Source: Kaistella antarctica (lineage in GTDB: Bacteria; Bacteroidota; Bacteroidia; Flavobacteriales; Weeksellaceae). From it: DNA of 64,000 bases. Each line of letters opens with the position of its first letter. Position 1 is the first letter of the stretch. Location: contig NZ_FOIX01000004.1 of assembly GCF_900109615.1 (NCBI RefSeq), forward strand, positions 372,001 through 436,000. Reading direction: 5' to 3'. This document shows positions 1 through 8,719 of the stretch, in pieces. The position numbers and the translations under genes were made by a program. The notes under the pieces were generated by a model. The model saw only the letters and a list, made by a program, of their open reading frames with translations. It did not search any database and was not told the DNA's origin.

Positions 1-26
1 GATATGATTAAACTGCCTGCCATTTT

Positions 27-1061
27 TTATACGGTATCTGAATCTGAATAACTTAAATACCAGTTTTTTCTATCATTAATCATGTGGGCTAAGGATTCAT
101 CAAAAGCACGCACGCCAAAATGCAACTCTATTGGTTTGAATTTTTCGGGCATTGTAAAGAACCCTCGTTTACTAAATATTTTATAGTTAGGAGAATGTTC
201 CAGACACCAAACCAATATACAATCTGCGCCAGATTTTCGGATTATATTTAATGCATTTTTTAACAAAAATGAGGCCGCATCCTCGAATTCTAATTGATAC
301 ACTAACTCCATAATATAGGCTACTTTACCACCGTGTTTCTCTTTGATACAGTAAACGATATACCCTATGTATTTATTACCAGAATAAATATGATCAATCA
401 TATAATCTTCTGATGGTTTATTCAAATAACGCCAATCTAAATAAGCTTTATCCCTATGAACTGCAACCTTAATATCTTTTGAAAAATTATTCCAAATCTC
501 ATCAACAGCTGCTGGGAAAACTTTTTCATTTTTGATAATATAATTTTTACCCAAACCGTAACTTCTGGATAGACTGATATTAGGCAACCACGATAACATT
601 TTGATTTTATCGGTAAAGTACTTTGTTTTAAGTGGTTTTATTAAAAACGGTACCGGATCTAATACCTGCCATGATAACTTTTTCACAAATCCATGAATAG
701 AACTACCATTAGGAAACCCGTAGACTAATTTCAAACCATCACTATGTGCTTTTTGATAAACATCTGCAGCTAATTTTACAAAAAGCCCTTTACCTCTGTA
801 ATCTACATCTGTCATCGTATCTAAAGATTGGCAAGCCAAAACTTTTTTACGATCTATTTGAAAATGTACAGGAAAGACTGCATAGACCGCAGCTACTTTT
901 TCAGTCTCTTTATCAATAGCAATATCAACCAACTGTTTTTTTGAGGGAGTTTCTAAAAACTGCCAAATAATTTTCTCTATAGATTTGGAAGAACCGTTTG
1001 CATCAAAACATGATTTGAATAGAGGAGCAGTTTCTTTTGATATATTAAAAATATTATACAT
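27..1061 (-). CDS. GNAT-family N-acyltransferase, capsule locus
   Basis: This 344-residue protein is the last gene of the polysaccharide locus within the window. Residues 80-100 carry a GNAT motif A (DVDYRGKGLF, with the acyl-CoA-binding RGKGLF at 89-94), followed by a region typical of the long two-lobe GNAT proteins of bacterial glycan clusters. No signal peptide or membrane segment is seen, so it should act in the cytoplasm, probably acylating a sugar precursor or an amino sugar. The substrate cannot be read from sequence. It starts at an ATG 109 bases after the preceding glycosyltransferase gene, so it may have its own ribosome entry. It could also be a FemAB-like transferase, but the RGxG motif favours GNAT. 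Confidence 0.75.
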   Translation of the reverse strand: MYNIFNISKETAPLFKSCFDANGSSKSIEKIIWQFLETPSKKQLVDIAIDKETEKVAAVYAVFPVHFQIDRKKVLACQSLDTMTDVDYRGKGLFVKLAADVYQKAHSDGLKLVYGFPNGSSIHGFVKKLSWQVLDPVPFLIKPLKTKYFTDKIKMLSWLPNISLSRSYGLGKNYIIKNEKVFPAAVDEIWNNFSKDIKVAVHRDKAYLDWRYLNKPSEDYMIDHIYSGNKYIGYIVYCIKEKHGGKVAYIMELVYQLEFEDAASFLLKNALNIIRKSGADCILVWCLEHSPNYKIFSKRGFFTMPEKFKPIELHFGVRAFDESLAHMINDRKNWYLSYSDSDTV

Positions 1062-1170
1062 GATTTTTAATTTTAAAATTTAATAATAATTTTTCTTGAA
1101 CGATCTAAATTGACCATCCATTTTTACACTCGTATAAACATAGGAAATCGACATCATCCTTTTAGTAAAA

Positions 1171-2286
1171 TTATGAATTAAGAAGATTAAGATAAAACTC
1201 TTCCAGTTTGCAGGCATTTTCTTTTATATCGTAACCTTTTACTTTGATTTTCTCGATATTATCCTTCCGGTCATAAGGAATTGAAAATAAAATACGCGCA
1301 GCCCAATATTCTGCAGTTTTGGTGAGCGGTAAAAACTCTAAATCATTTGTCAACAATACTTCATTGGGAATTGTATCAGAAGCAAAAATTTTCAACCCAC
1401 TTGCTTGCGCTTCAATTAGCGAGATTCCTAAACCTTCATTATGTGAAGGGAATAGAAATACATCCATCACTTGATACATATTATACACATCTGAGCGAAG
1501 GCCTGTAAAAATAACAGCATTTTCAATACCAAGAGCTTTAATTCCTTCTTTGACATTTAAGTTATTCTTATAGTCGCCAACCAATAACAGTTTTGCGTCT
1601 ACTCTTTTTTTTAGTATTTCACTAAATACTTTAAGAATAAAAGGATAATTTTTAGGTTTTGAGAAATTACCAACATGCCCAATTACAAGAGAGTTGTAAA
1701 TATTTAAACTTGATTTTTGTTGTTCAGCATTTTTCTGATCGTAGCTAAACAGCGAAGTGTCAATTGCATTATTTACAACAGCGAAATCTTTATTTTTGCC
1801 AAACAACCATTCACCTGCTTTTGTACTACAAGCAAATCGATGTGTTGTTGGAGAATTAATTATTTGTCTTAGACAATAAATTAAAGGAACGCGGTATAAT
1901 TTATGATCCCAAATAGAATCATGAGTTTCATGCGAATGCGCTATGCGAGCGGGGATGTTATTTCTTTTTGCAGATTTCAAAATTAAATAACTCCATACCG
2001 ATATGTGTGAATGTACAATTTTATATTCCTTATGAGTGACAAAGAAATTATTCAATTGCTTTCGGTAAGCAAAGAGCTTAGAAATCGATAATGGCATTAT
2101 CTTAAAAACTCTACCACCTAACAATAATATTTCATCGTCAAAAAAACCTTTTTCTTCTCGTTGAACTAAGAAATCAAATTGAATTTTACTACGATCAATA
2201 TTACGATAGATAGTCATTAACATATTTTCTATACCACCTGCACCCATCTGGGTAACTACATGTAAAATTCTAATGGGATCTTTCAT
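1171..2286 (-). CDS. Glycosyltransferase family 4 (GT-B fold)
   Basis: A 371-residue GT-B glycosyltransferase. The N-terminal lobe begins ILHVVTQMGAGGIENML, the usual glycine-rich acceptor-side loop of GT4 enzymes. The C-terminal lobe carries NEGLGISLIEAQASGL (about residues 283-298), the E-x7-E nucleotide-sugar-binding motif of the family. It has no membrane segment and should work at the cytoplasmic face of the inner membrane, adding one sugar to the lipid-linked repeat unit. Its start overlaps the stop of the upstream ATP-grasp gene by four bases (ATGA), which suggests translational coupling. The donor and acceptor sugars are unknown. Confidence 0.88.
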   Translation of the reverse strand: MKDPIRILHVVTQMGAGGIENMLMTIYRNIDRSKIQFDFLVQREEKGFFDDEILLLGGRVFKIMPLSISKLFAYRKQLNNFFVTHKEYKIVHSHISVWSYLILKSAKRNNIPARIAHSHETHDSIWDHKLYRVPLIYCLRQIINSPTTHRFACSTKAGEWLFGKNKDFAVVNNAIDTSLFSYDQKNAEQQKSSLNIYNSLVIGHVGNFSKPKNYPFILKVFSEILKKRVDAKLLLVGDYKNNLNVKEGIKALGIENAVIFTGLRSDVYNMYQVMDVFLFPSHNEGLGISLIEAQASGLKIFASDTIPNEVLLTNDLEFLPLTKTAEYWAARILFSIPYDRKDNIEKIKVKGYDIKENACKLEEFYLNLLNS

Positions 2287-3401
2287 TTTAATAAATTTAA
2301 AATAGAAGTTATATGATTTCCAAATAGACTTTTTCCAGTTGTTATTTGATTAAACCACGCAGATTGACCTAAATAATTAGCTTCAATTAAAAGAGGTTCA
2401 TAATCATGATTAATCGTAAAATCCCACGAGATTATTCTAGTATTTGGAGTAAATTCGTGTAATCTTTTTGCAGCCGTAATTACTTTATCAAGGCCGGTTA
2501 TTTTAAAGTTTTCAAAAATGACATTGGTATCCGGATGTTTTAACATTATTGTCTTCGTATTGGTATAACCTAACTGATACGCTTTTTTCATTAAACAACC
2601 ATTATCTGTATCGACTCCTACCGTAATCCCACCCGCATGAATATTATCTAAAAAACTTCCACCACAACCAATTCTCAGACTTATTGGCGCTAATTGAACA
2701 CTATCATTAGCAATAAAGGTAATCACTCTGAAGGTATTGATTGATGTTGGATAAAGTTCATTTAATTCACCTGATTGTTCTATCTTTTTTTGAATAATAA
2801 AGTTTTTGTTCTCATCACTAAAAAAATCTAAAATATTGAAATTTTGATTAACATCAAGGCCTTCTTCATCTAAATTTGCTAAAATGATGCCCTTACCCGA
2901 ATTACCACCTACCGTCGGTTTAATTACAACAACTTGCTGTTTTTGTAATAACTGCTTTGCATCTTCCTGATTGATTATATGTCTATCTGCATTATAAAGA
3001 ATACCTTCAGAGTTAAGTATAACCGTCTCCGGTAGAAGTGCGCAAGACCTATGTTTATATAAGATATCTAAAAGAGCCTTGTCGCTGAATATTTTGGAGT
3101 AGTTATAAGAATTTAATTTTGATTCAATTTTAGTTGCAAATAAAAAATCAGATATATATTCTATGTTAAATTGATCATTAAACGCCTCATAAAATTTATT
3201 TCCTTTATTAGTTATTTTTTTATAGTTTGAAATCCAAAAAGTATCGAATGTCGATTGTTGTTCTTTTGTCCACTTTATAGTACTTATAAACTTCTCCTTA
3301 CCTCTCATTACATAGTGCTCTGCTACCCAAGTTTTAAAATAATGATTATCAGCTGGAAAATTTTCTAGGAATTGTATATATTTTCGATATAATTTTTTCA
3401 T
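2283..3401 (-). CDS. Sugar-transfer-associated ATP-grasp protein
   Basis: A 372-residue protein matching the ATP-grasp family found in polysaccharide clusters (sugar-transfer-associated ATP-grasp, formerly called hexapeptide transferase family). The central lobe has the nucleotide-binding lysine and glycine loop, VVVIKPTVGGNSGKGI at residues 157-172. The C-terminal lobe has LLIEANYLGQS, the acidic/Asn pair that binds magnesium in ATP-grasp folds. The family probably ligates a carboxylate on the glycan or an amino acid to an amine; this fits a cluster that makes uronic acids, but the substrate is inferred. It overlaps both neighbours by four bases, so three genes (1171-4282) are likely translated as a coupled set. 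Confidence 0.75.
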   Translation of the reverse strand: MKKLYRKYIQFLENFPADNHYFKTWVAEHYVMRGKEKFISTIKWTKEQQSTFDTFWISNYKKITNKGNKFYEAFNDQFNIEYISDFLFATKIESKLNSYNYSKIFSDKALLDILYKHRSCALLPETVILNSEGILYNADRHIINQEDAKQLLQKQQVVVIKPTVGGNSGKGIILANLDEEGLDVNQNFNILDFFSDENKNFIIQKKIEQSGELNELYPTSINTFRVITFIANDSVQLAPISLRIGCGGSFLDNIHAGGITVGVDTDNGCLMKKAYQLGYTNTKTIMLKHPDTNVIFENFKITGLDKVITAAKRLHEFTPNTRIISWDFTINHDYEPLLIEANYLGQSAWFNQITTGKSLFGNHITSILNLLK

Positions 3402-4282
3402 TTTATTTTTCTTTTGATGTAAAGATTAAGAAGAACAGCAAAAGGGAATGTCAGAAGATTTTGATACACTTTTGATCCTTTTAAAAGTAAAGAATAATCA
3501 CTTAAAAATATAGCTGAAGAGCCAAGATGAGTAGATTGGATTAAATTCTTAAAAAGACTTGGCGTATATTTCTTTCCAATCATTCTTGCGTAAGCAAAAC
3601 CTCGTGGCGACTGTCTATATTGTCTAAAAATAGTATTTGAAGAACCCTCTGCTTGATATTCAACAATACAATAAATTTCGTTGCTGTAAATAAAATCATA
3701 ATCTTGGCCGATCATCATATACAAAATTCCGAGTGGAACTAATTTCTCTCCTTTATACTCCGGGTAGGAAGGATACTGTCGCACTACGTCAGTTCTAATG
3801 ATCATTTTTTTATCTCCCGTAACCCCATGTTTGAAATACAAATCTGTTATAGAACCTTGCTGTACATTATCAGGAAGGCCTGACCCAATCAATTTGCCGT
3901 TTTCTTCAGCATCTAAACCAACTATACCAGCAATTTTCGTTTTGTCTTCTATATTTTCCCATTTTTTCAATATCAATTCTACCGCATTAGCTGGCATATA
4001 ATCGTCAGAATCTACACACACATTTAATTCGGTGTCTATTTTTTCATAGGCTAAGTTATGACCGGTGTGCATCCCTCCATTTTCTTTATAGAAATATCGA
4101 ATATCGATGGAAGCTTCTTGCTGCCAGCTTTTAATCAAATTTTCGGTATCGTCCGATGATCCATCGTCGACGATTAACCAACAAAAGTCCTCTGAGGTTT
4201 GACGACATAAACTTGCATATAACCGAGGTAATAAATGTGCACGGTTATAGGTTGGAGTAAATATTGTAAGTTTTTTAATCAT
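3398..4282 (-). CDS. Glycosyltransferase family 2 (GT-A fold)
   Basis: A 294-residue GT-A enzyme. The N-terminus has TIFTPTYNRAHLLPRL, followed by the nucleotide-binding VDDGSSDDT (residues 38-46) and the metal-binding DSDD (residues 91-94). The C-terminal half is less conserved, as usual for acceptor recognition. It should transfer one sugar of the repeat unit on the cytoplasmic side of the inner membrane. It overlaps the ATP-grasp gene downstream and the EpsG-like gene upstream by four bases each. Specificity is not visible. Confidence 0.88.
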   Translation of the reverse strand: MIKKLTIFTPTYNRAHLLPRLYASLCRQTSEDFCWLIVDDGSSDDTENLIKSWQQEASIDIRYFYKENGGMHTGHNLAYEKIDTELNVCVDSDDYMPANAVELILKKWENIEDKTKIAGIVGLDAEENGKLIGSGLPDNVQQGSITDLYFKHGVTGDKKMIIRTDVVRQYPSYPEYKGEKLVPLGILYMMIGQDYDFIYSNEIYCIVEYQAEGSSNTIFRQYRQSPRGFAYARMIGKKYTPSLFKNLIQSTHLGSSAIFLSDYSLLLKGSKVYQNLLTFPFAVLLNLYIKRKIK

Positions 4283-5370
4283 TTAATAACATTCATAAAA
4301 TAAGTAAACATAAAATAAGCAAACAGGATAATTCCGAAGACTTTATATTGGTTCTTCCAAATTTTATAACGAAACATTGGATAGGCAATAACTGGTGCGA
4401 TTAAAAACCAGGATAAATAGGCAAAACGATTGCTGAAAGCAGCCGTAATAACGAGAATCCAAAAAGCGTTCGCTATACAATACACGCCAAAAAGATGGAT
4501 ATAAAAAGAATCGGTAATTCTCTTTTTAAAAATAAAATAATAACCAAAGAATACTCCTGAAGCGCTGTACAATAAGAAATCCCAGCGGAAACCTGTTTGT
4601 GAGAACTGCTCGAGATTCCCTTCTGTATTGGTAAGATAACCTGCGGTACGATCTTCAAACCCTAATCCCCCAAAAAAACTTGCCCAGAAACTACCGCCAA
4701 CCAATGATAAAGGAATTGCGGCTAACCAGATGTACACATAAACTTTAGGATTTTTATAAATTCCTGACAATATAAAAGCTACAATTGGGATAAAAACTGA
4801 GGCATGCATAAAATAACCAGCCAAAAACCAAAAATACATCCAATATTTTTTGTCATACACAGCAAGTCCCATGATGAAGAAAGAAGTACCTAAACCATTT
4901 CGTAAGCCGTTGGTTCCTGCTGACCAAAACGAATAGGAACCGATGAACATAAACAGAGCAAAGAACCAATACCGACCAAAATATTTACGTGAAAATAATA
5001 AATAGGGTATCGTGTATAAAACACTAAGAAATAGAAAATAAACAGGACGGTTCATAAAACTACTACACCACTTGGTTAGATAGTTGAACATGTAATCTTT
5101 TTTAATTTGCACCGTTGCCCCCTCTTGCATTCCTTTGAATAACTTTGCATAACTGGAAGAATCACCAAAATAAATCCCGCTTGGTTGTCGTAATCCCATA
5201 TATATTATTAAAACAAATACTACAGCATAACCTAAAATATTGAAAAGTTGAATACTTTCGTTATCTTTCATGTCAAAATGGTAGGCATGAAATAAGATCA
5301 ACAAAGCAACCATCAACAGCACATGGTAATGAATAGCAGTATAATATTGTAAAGGAATCCAGTCGAACAA
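4279..5370 (-). CDS. EpsG/Wzy-like polysaccharide polymerase, multi-pass membrane protein
   Basis: A 363-residue, strongly hydrophobic protein with about ten membrane segments and the pattern of the EpsG family, including GLRQPSGIYFGDSSSYAKL after the second segment and SAGTNGLRNGLGTSFF in the middle. EpsG-type proteins are the proposed polymerases joining repeat units in Wzx/Wzy pathways, and no other polymerase candidate is present here. The reading frame opens with TTG directly after an in-frame TAA, so the start is either this TTG (5370) or the ATG at residue 20 (5313). Four tandem copies of the 7-mer TAGATGT lie six bases upstream of the TTG, so the translation start region is unusual. 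Confidence 0.75.
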   Translation of the reverse strand: MFDWIPLQYYTAIHYHVLLMVALLILFHAYHFDMKDNESIQLFNILGYAVVFVLIIYMGLRQPSGIYFGDSSSYAKLFKGMQEGATVQIKKDYMFNYLTKWCSSFMNRPVYFLFLSVLYTIPYLLFSRKYFGRYWFFALFMFIGSYSFWSAGTNGLRNGLGTSFFIMGLAVYDKKYWMYFWFLAGYFMHASVFIPIVAFILSGIYKNPKVYVYIWLAAIPLSLVGGSFWASFFGGLGFEDRTAGYLTNTEGNLEQFSQTGFRWDFLLYSASGVFFGYYFIFKKRITDSFYIHLFGVYCIANAFWILVITAAFSNRFAYLSWFLIAPVIAYPMFRYKIWKNQYKVFGIILFAYFMFTYFMNVIK

Positions 5371-5375
5371 TTAAA

Positions 5376-5403
5376 TAGATGTTAGATGTTAGATGTTAGA
5401 TGT
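5376..5403. repeat. Tandem 7-base repeat (TAGATGT x4)
   Basis: Four perfect head-to-tail copies of a 7-mer in the 63-base gap between two minus-strand genes, ending six bases before the EpsG-like start codon. It is one of several 7-base arrays in the window. A copy-number change would alter the distance between any ribosome-binding site and the start codon. Confidence 0.9.
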
Positions 5404-5433
5404 TATAAATATAATATTTACGTTTTTATAGAA

Positions 5434-6549
5434 TCAAGAAAGCAGTGATTTAAACAAATCTTTCCATTGATGCATTACTTTTTCAAGACTGAAACGCTGA
5501 ACATTTTCAAGGCCTTTTGTGCCCATTTGTTGGCGTAGATTTTCATTTTGCATCAGCTCTTTTAATCTAGCTGCAAAAATAGGTATATTTTTATCAGGGA
5601 TGAGAATAGAATCTTCACCGTTCGTTAGAATATTTCGAGGGCCATTTGGGCAATCGTAGGAAATGACAGGTAACCCAACGGAAAATGCTTCTAAAAGAAC
5701 CATGGGAAAACATTCTGTTTCGGAAGTCATGGCGTAAATACTATAATTGGTCATGGTTTCAGTTAGATTATCGACACTTCCTTTAAATTGAACTACAGCT
5801 TGCAATTGGAGTTTTTTTACCAATTCCTCCAGTTTTTTTTGAGTATCTAAATAATCCTGCCCATAAAAATGTAATTGCCAATCGGGAAAGTCTTTATTGA
5901 CCAATGACCAGACTTCAATTAACTGATCAAATGCTTTTACTGGCGAAATACGGCCGGCAGCGATCACCTGTTTCTGTGTTAAATCTGCCCTTAACAATGA
6001 TAATTCTGTGGGGTTTGGAATAACGACAGTATTATTTGTGTGTACGTAAGATTTCTCATCATTATTAAGAACTACAATACAATCGTATAATCCATCGATA
6101 TAATCATTAAAAGTGAATTTTAAACGCTTAACGAACGACGCATCTTTTCTCTGTTGGGTCTCAAAAAAGCGTGATCCGTGTCGCTCTTTAAGCACCTTTG
6201 CCTTATTTTTAATGAATGGCAGCCAGTAGTGATCAAAATTATAATTGGGAGAAATAATAAAATCAGGATTTAGCTCTTTGAATAATTTTCTTTGTCTTAT
6301 AAAATGCTGTTTTGCTTTGCCAAGATTTTCCTGCGAGAAATACGATTTGGCGCGGTTATAATTAATACCCAAATCGATCAAAATTATTTTTTGATCTAAA
6401 GGATAACAAGGAGGATTGCCAAGTTGTTCGGTCGTAACAATAAAGATTTTAACATCATTTTGGTTGGCCAAATAATTGGCTTTTGTTGCCATCACCTTTT
6501 CAATCCCACCGTGAAGAAAAATTTGATCGGTATTGAATACTATTTTCAT
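5434..6549 (-). CDS. Glycosyltransferase family 4 (GT-B fold)
   Basis: A 371-residue GT4 enzyme. The N-terminus shows IFLHGGIEKVMATKANYL, the glycine-rich loop of the acceptor lobe. The C-terminal lobe has AAGRISPVKAFDQLIEVW and then ECFPMVLLEAFSVGLPVIS, the donor-binding E-x7-E motif. It resembles GalNAc-alpha-GalNAc-diphosphoundecaprenol transferase-type annotations, but that specificity is only an inference. It overlaps the upstream GT4 gene by four bases (ATGA), and the two are about the same size and likely arose by duplication. Confidence 0.88.
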   Translation of the reverse strand: MKIVFNTDQIFLHGGIEKVMATKANYLANQNDVKIFIVTTEQLGNPPCYPLDQKIILIDLGINYNRAKSYFSQENLGKAKQHFIRQRKLFKELNPDFIISPNYNFDHYWLPFIKNKAKVLKERHGSRFFETQQRKDASFVKRLKFTFNDYIDGLYDCIVVLNNDEKSYVHTNNTVVIPNPTELSLLRADLTQKQVIAAGRISPVKAFDQLIEVWSLVNKDFPDWQLHFYGQDYLDTQKKLEELVKKLQLQAVVQFKGSVDNLTETMTNYSIYAMTSETECFPMVLLEAFSVGLPVISYDCPNGPRNILTNGEDSILIPDKNIPIFAARLKELMQNENLRQQMGTKGLENVQRFSLEKVMHQWKDLFKSLLS

Positions 6550-7631
6550 GCAGTTATTTCTTTAAATAATTGATCCCATTGCGAAACGATAACAGCAGGT
6601 GCAAATCTTCGGACATTTACTTTTGCTTTTTTTCCCATTGTCTTTCGCAACTCTTCCCTTTCAATTAATTGATTAATATGATTAGCTAAAGCATCAATTT
6701 CACCCTTTTCCACTAATAGACCATCTTCATTGTTTTCGATAATATCGGATGGACCATAATTACAATCAAAAGATATACATGGTACCCCGCAAGCCATCGC
6801 TTCAATCAACACCATCCCAAATCCCTCAAAACGAGACGACATCACATAAATGGAACTATTTAGATATTTTTCCAAAATATTTATTTCTGGCGGAAAGTGA
6901 TAAACGTTTATTCTTTTGAGATCTTCAGTATTCAAAAAGTTTTCGTTAGAAGTCCCATACAATTCCAACTTCCAATCTGGATGTTTATTCCAGACAAGAT
7001 TCCAAGCCTTCACTAGTACATCCTGTCCTTTTTGATAAGAAATCTTTCCAACACAAATTACTGTTTTCTGCGTAAGCGATGAAGATTCGGTTGGGTAGAA
7101 AGATAAAGGATTGGGGATCACTTCTAAATTAGTTAGAGACTTCCATTCGTTTATATTGCCTTCGGTTAAGACAATGAATCTTGAAAAATCTTGTCCAAGT
7201 TTTTCCATTAAAAACCACTTACCTCTAGTTAATAGACTTTTAATTAAACCTTGTCCTATTCTAGCCGCAATCAATTTCGACACGTGACGCTCATAAATCC
7301 ATTTTGCAGTGGTCCGAATCAATCTTGGCAGGAAAAAACCTTTTAAACCATCATCACAAACTAAAATAATATCGGGTTGAATTTGATTTACAATCTTTTG
7401 AATTCCATTTTTATATTGTGAGAAATACTGTACAGGGTTCCCGAAAACTGGAAAAGAATGTAGACTTACATTTGTTGAAAAGGTGTAAAAAGATTCTTTA
7501 TCCATTTCATTTAAAGTCAAAATATTGACTTCATAATCAAAATCGTCAGCAAGCAATGAAGCTTTTACGGATAAGACCCTTTCGAGGCCGCCGGGACCCG
7601 TTATTCCGTTGGTAATGTAGAGGAGTTTCAT
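6546..7631 (-). CDS. Glycosyltransferase family 4 (GT-B fold)
   Basis: A 361-residue GT4 enzyme, related to the next gene downstream. It has the N-terminal loop GITGPGGLERVLSVKASLL and the C-terminal pair VGKISYQKGQDVLVKAW and EGFGMVLIEAMACGVPCIS with the E-x7-E donor motif. It is cytoplasmic and predicted to extend the lipid-linked repeat unit. The start ATG is immediately downstream of the remains of the frameshifted acyltransferase gene (stop of the restored frame at 7651), so in the intact ancestor these genes were about 20 bases apart. Confidence 0.88.
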   Translation of the reverse strand: MKLLYITNGITGPGGLERVLSVKASLLADDFDYEVNILTLNEMDKESFYTFSTNVSLHSFPVFGNPVQYFSQYKNGIQKIVNQIQPDIILVCDDGLKGFFLPRLIRTTAKWIYERHVSKLIAARIGQGLIKSLLTRGKWFLMEKLGQDFSRFIVLTEGNINEWKSLTNLEVIPNPLSFYPTESSSLTQKTVICVGKISYQKGQDVLVKAWNLVWNKHPDWKLELYGTSNENFLNTEDLKRINVYHFPPEINILEKYLNSSIYVMSSRFEGFGMVLIEAMACGVPCISFDCNYGPSDIIENNEDGLLVEKGEIDALANHINQLIEREELRKTMGKKAKVNVRRFAPAVIVSQWDQLFKEITA

Positions 7632-7650
7632 AGATTGAGGTGTAGGAATT

Positions 7651-8683
7651 TTATTTTATATAGGAATACACTTTATTATAAATAGCATTGATTATGTAAG
7701 AAGCTACTATACACAAAAAGACCAACCAAACAAATATTAAAATGGGATATTGAGGTGCATAAATAAGGTCTTTAAAAGTAAATCAAATATAAGAACATAT
7801 GGACAAGCCATAAATTGGTTGCGTGGGGTGTAAAGAAATCCAAACTATTGTCGACTCGTTGACCAAACTTCAGTTGAAGAAAAAGAAAAATAAATCCGAC
7901 AGCAGTGAGAGGAGCAATGATAAGGTTAGGCATCAGGCCGTGGAACACAATGAGCAAAATAATTCCGAAAAGTACTATTGCGTTTTTATATTTAACAATA
8001 GCAAAAAGGCTTGTTACTTTTTTATGCCAGTTATATTTTAAAGCAAAAGCACCTACCATAAATTGAAACAGGGTACAAAAGTATAAGGCACTTTGCGAAT
8101 GCAACCAATGTGAATACACATTTTCAAACAGGTTGGATTTATAAACCCTAAAGTAGAAACCGACCAAATACAAGATTAATAATCCAACAAAATATAAATA
8201 GGGGTTCGCTCGATCGAGTAATTTAAACCAAAATTTAGAGGTAAAAACAAATAATATATAAGTAGTAAAAAACCACCATGCACCATTGTAAGAAGTTTGT
8301 AAACCGGTTAGGTTTAATACAAACTTTTGCCAAGTGCCAGGATAGCCATCTTTGTTTAGTAACCAACCTAAGAAAACCGCGAATAGCAAGAGAATTATCC
8401 AATATCTGACATACAATTTTTTCGTTCGTTCGGTATTTTTCTCAAGATAAGTCTCTTTATTATTAGAATAGCTAAAATATAAACCATATCCACTTACAAA
8501 GGCAAAAATGGGAACACAGACATCTGAAAATAAAGAAATATAATAGGATAACGGTTGATTTCCAATAAATAATAAAGGTTGAAATAAGCCATGGTAATTT
8601 TGATTGAATAGATGCAGACAGAGCATCATTAGGATAGCTATTGATTTGAGTTGATTGGATTTCTGGAGGGTAATTGGGATCAA
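7651..8683 (-). pseudogene. Acyltransferase-3 family protein, frameshifted near its 3' end
   Basis: The open frame runs 8683 to 7772 and gives 303 residues. It is a multi-pass acyltransferase-3 protein with the K13-x10-H24 catalytic motif, followed by the CVPIFAFVSGYGL segment. The frame ends within the last membrane region at LVHMFLYLIYF. In the +1 frame, translation continues without a break as KDLIYAPQYPILIFVWLV and on to a stop at 7651-7653, a membrane helix plus basic tail as in intact family members; the restored length is about 343 residues. The shift lies in the run TTTAAAA at 7771-7777, so one extra base explains it. The start codon is TTG; no ATG lies upstream in frame. Possible readings are a true loss-of-function mutation, slippage that switches O-acylation, or a sequencing error in a short homopolymer. 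Confidence 0.8.
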
Positions 8684-8719
8684 AATATTTTGATAATTTG
8701 GTAATATTCGTACTTTGTT

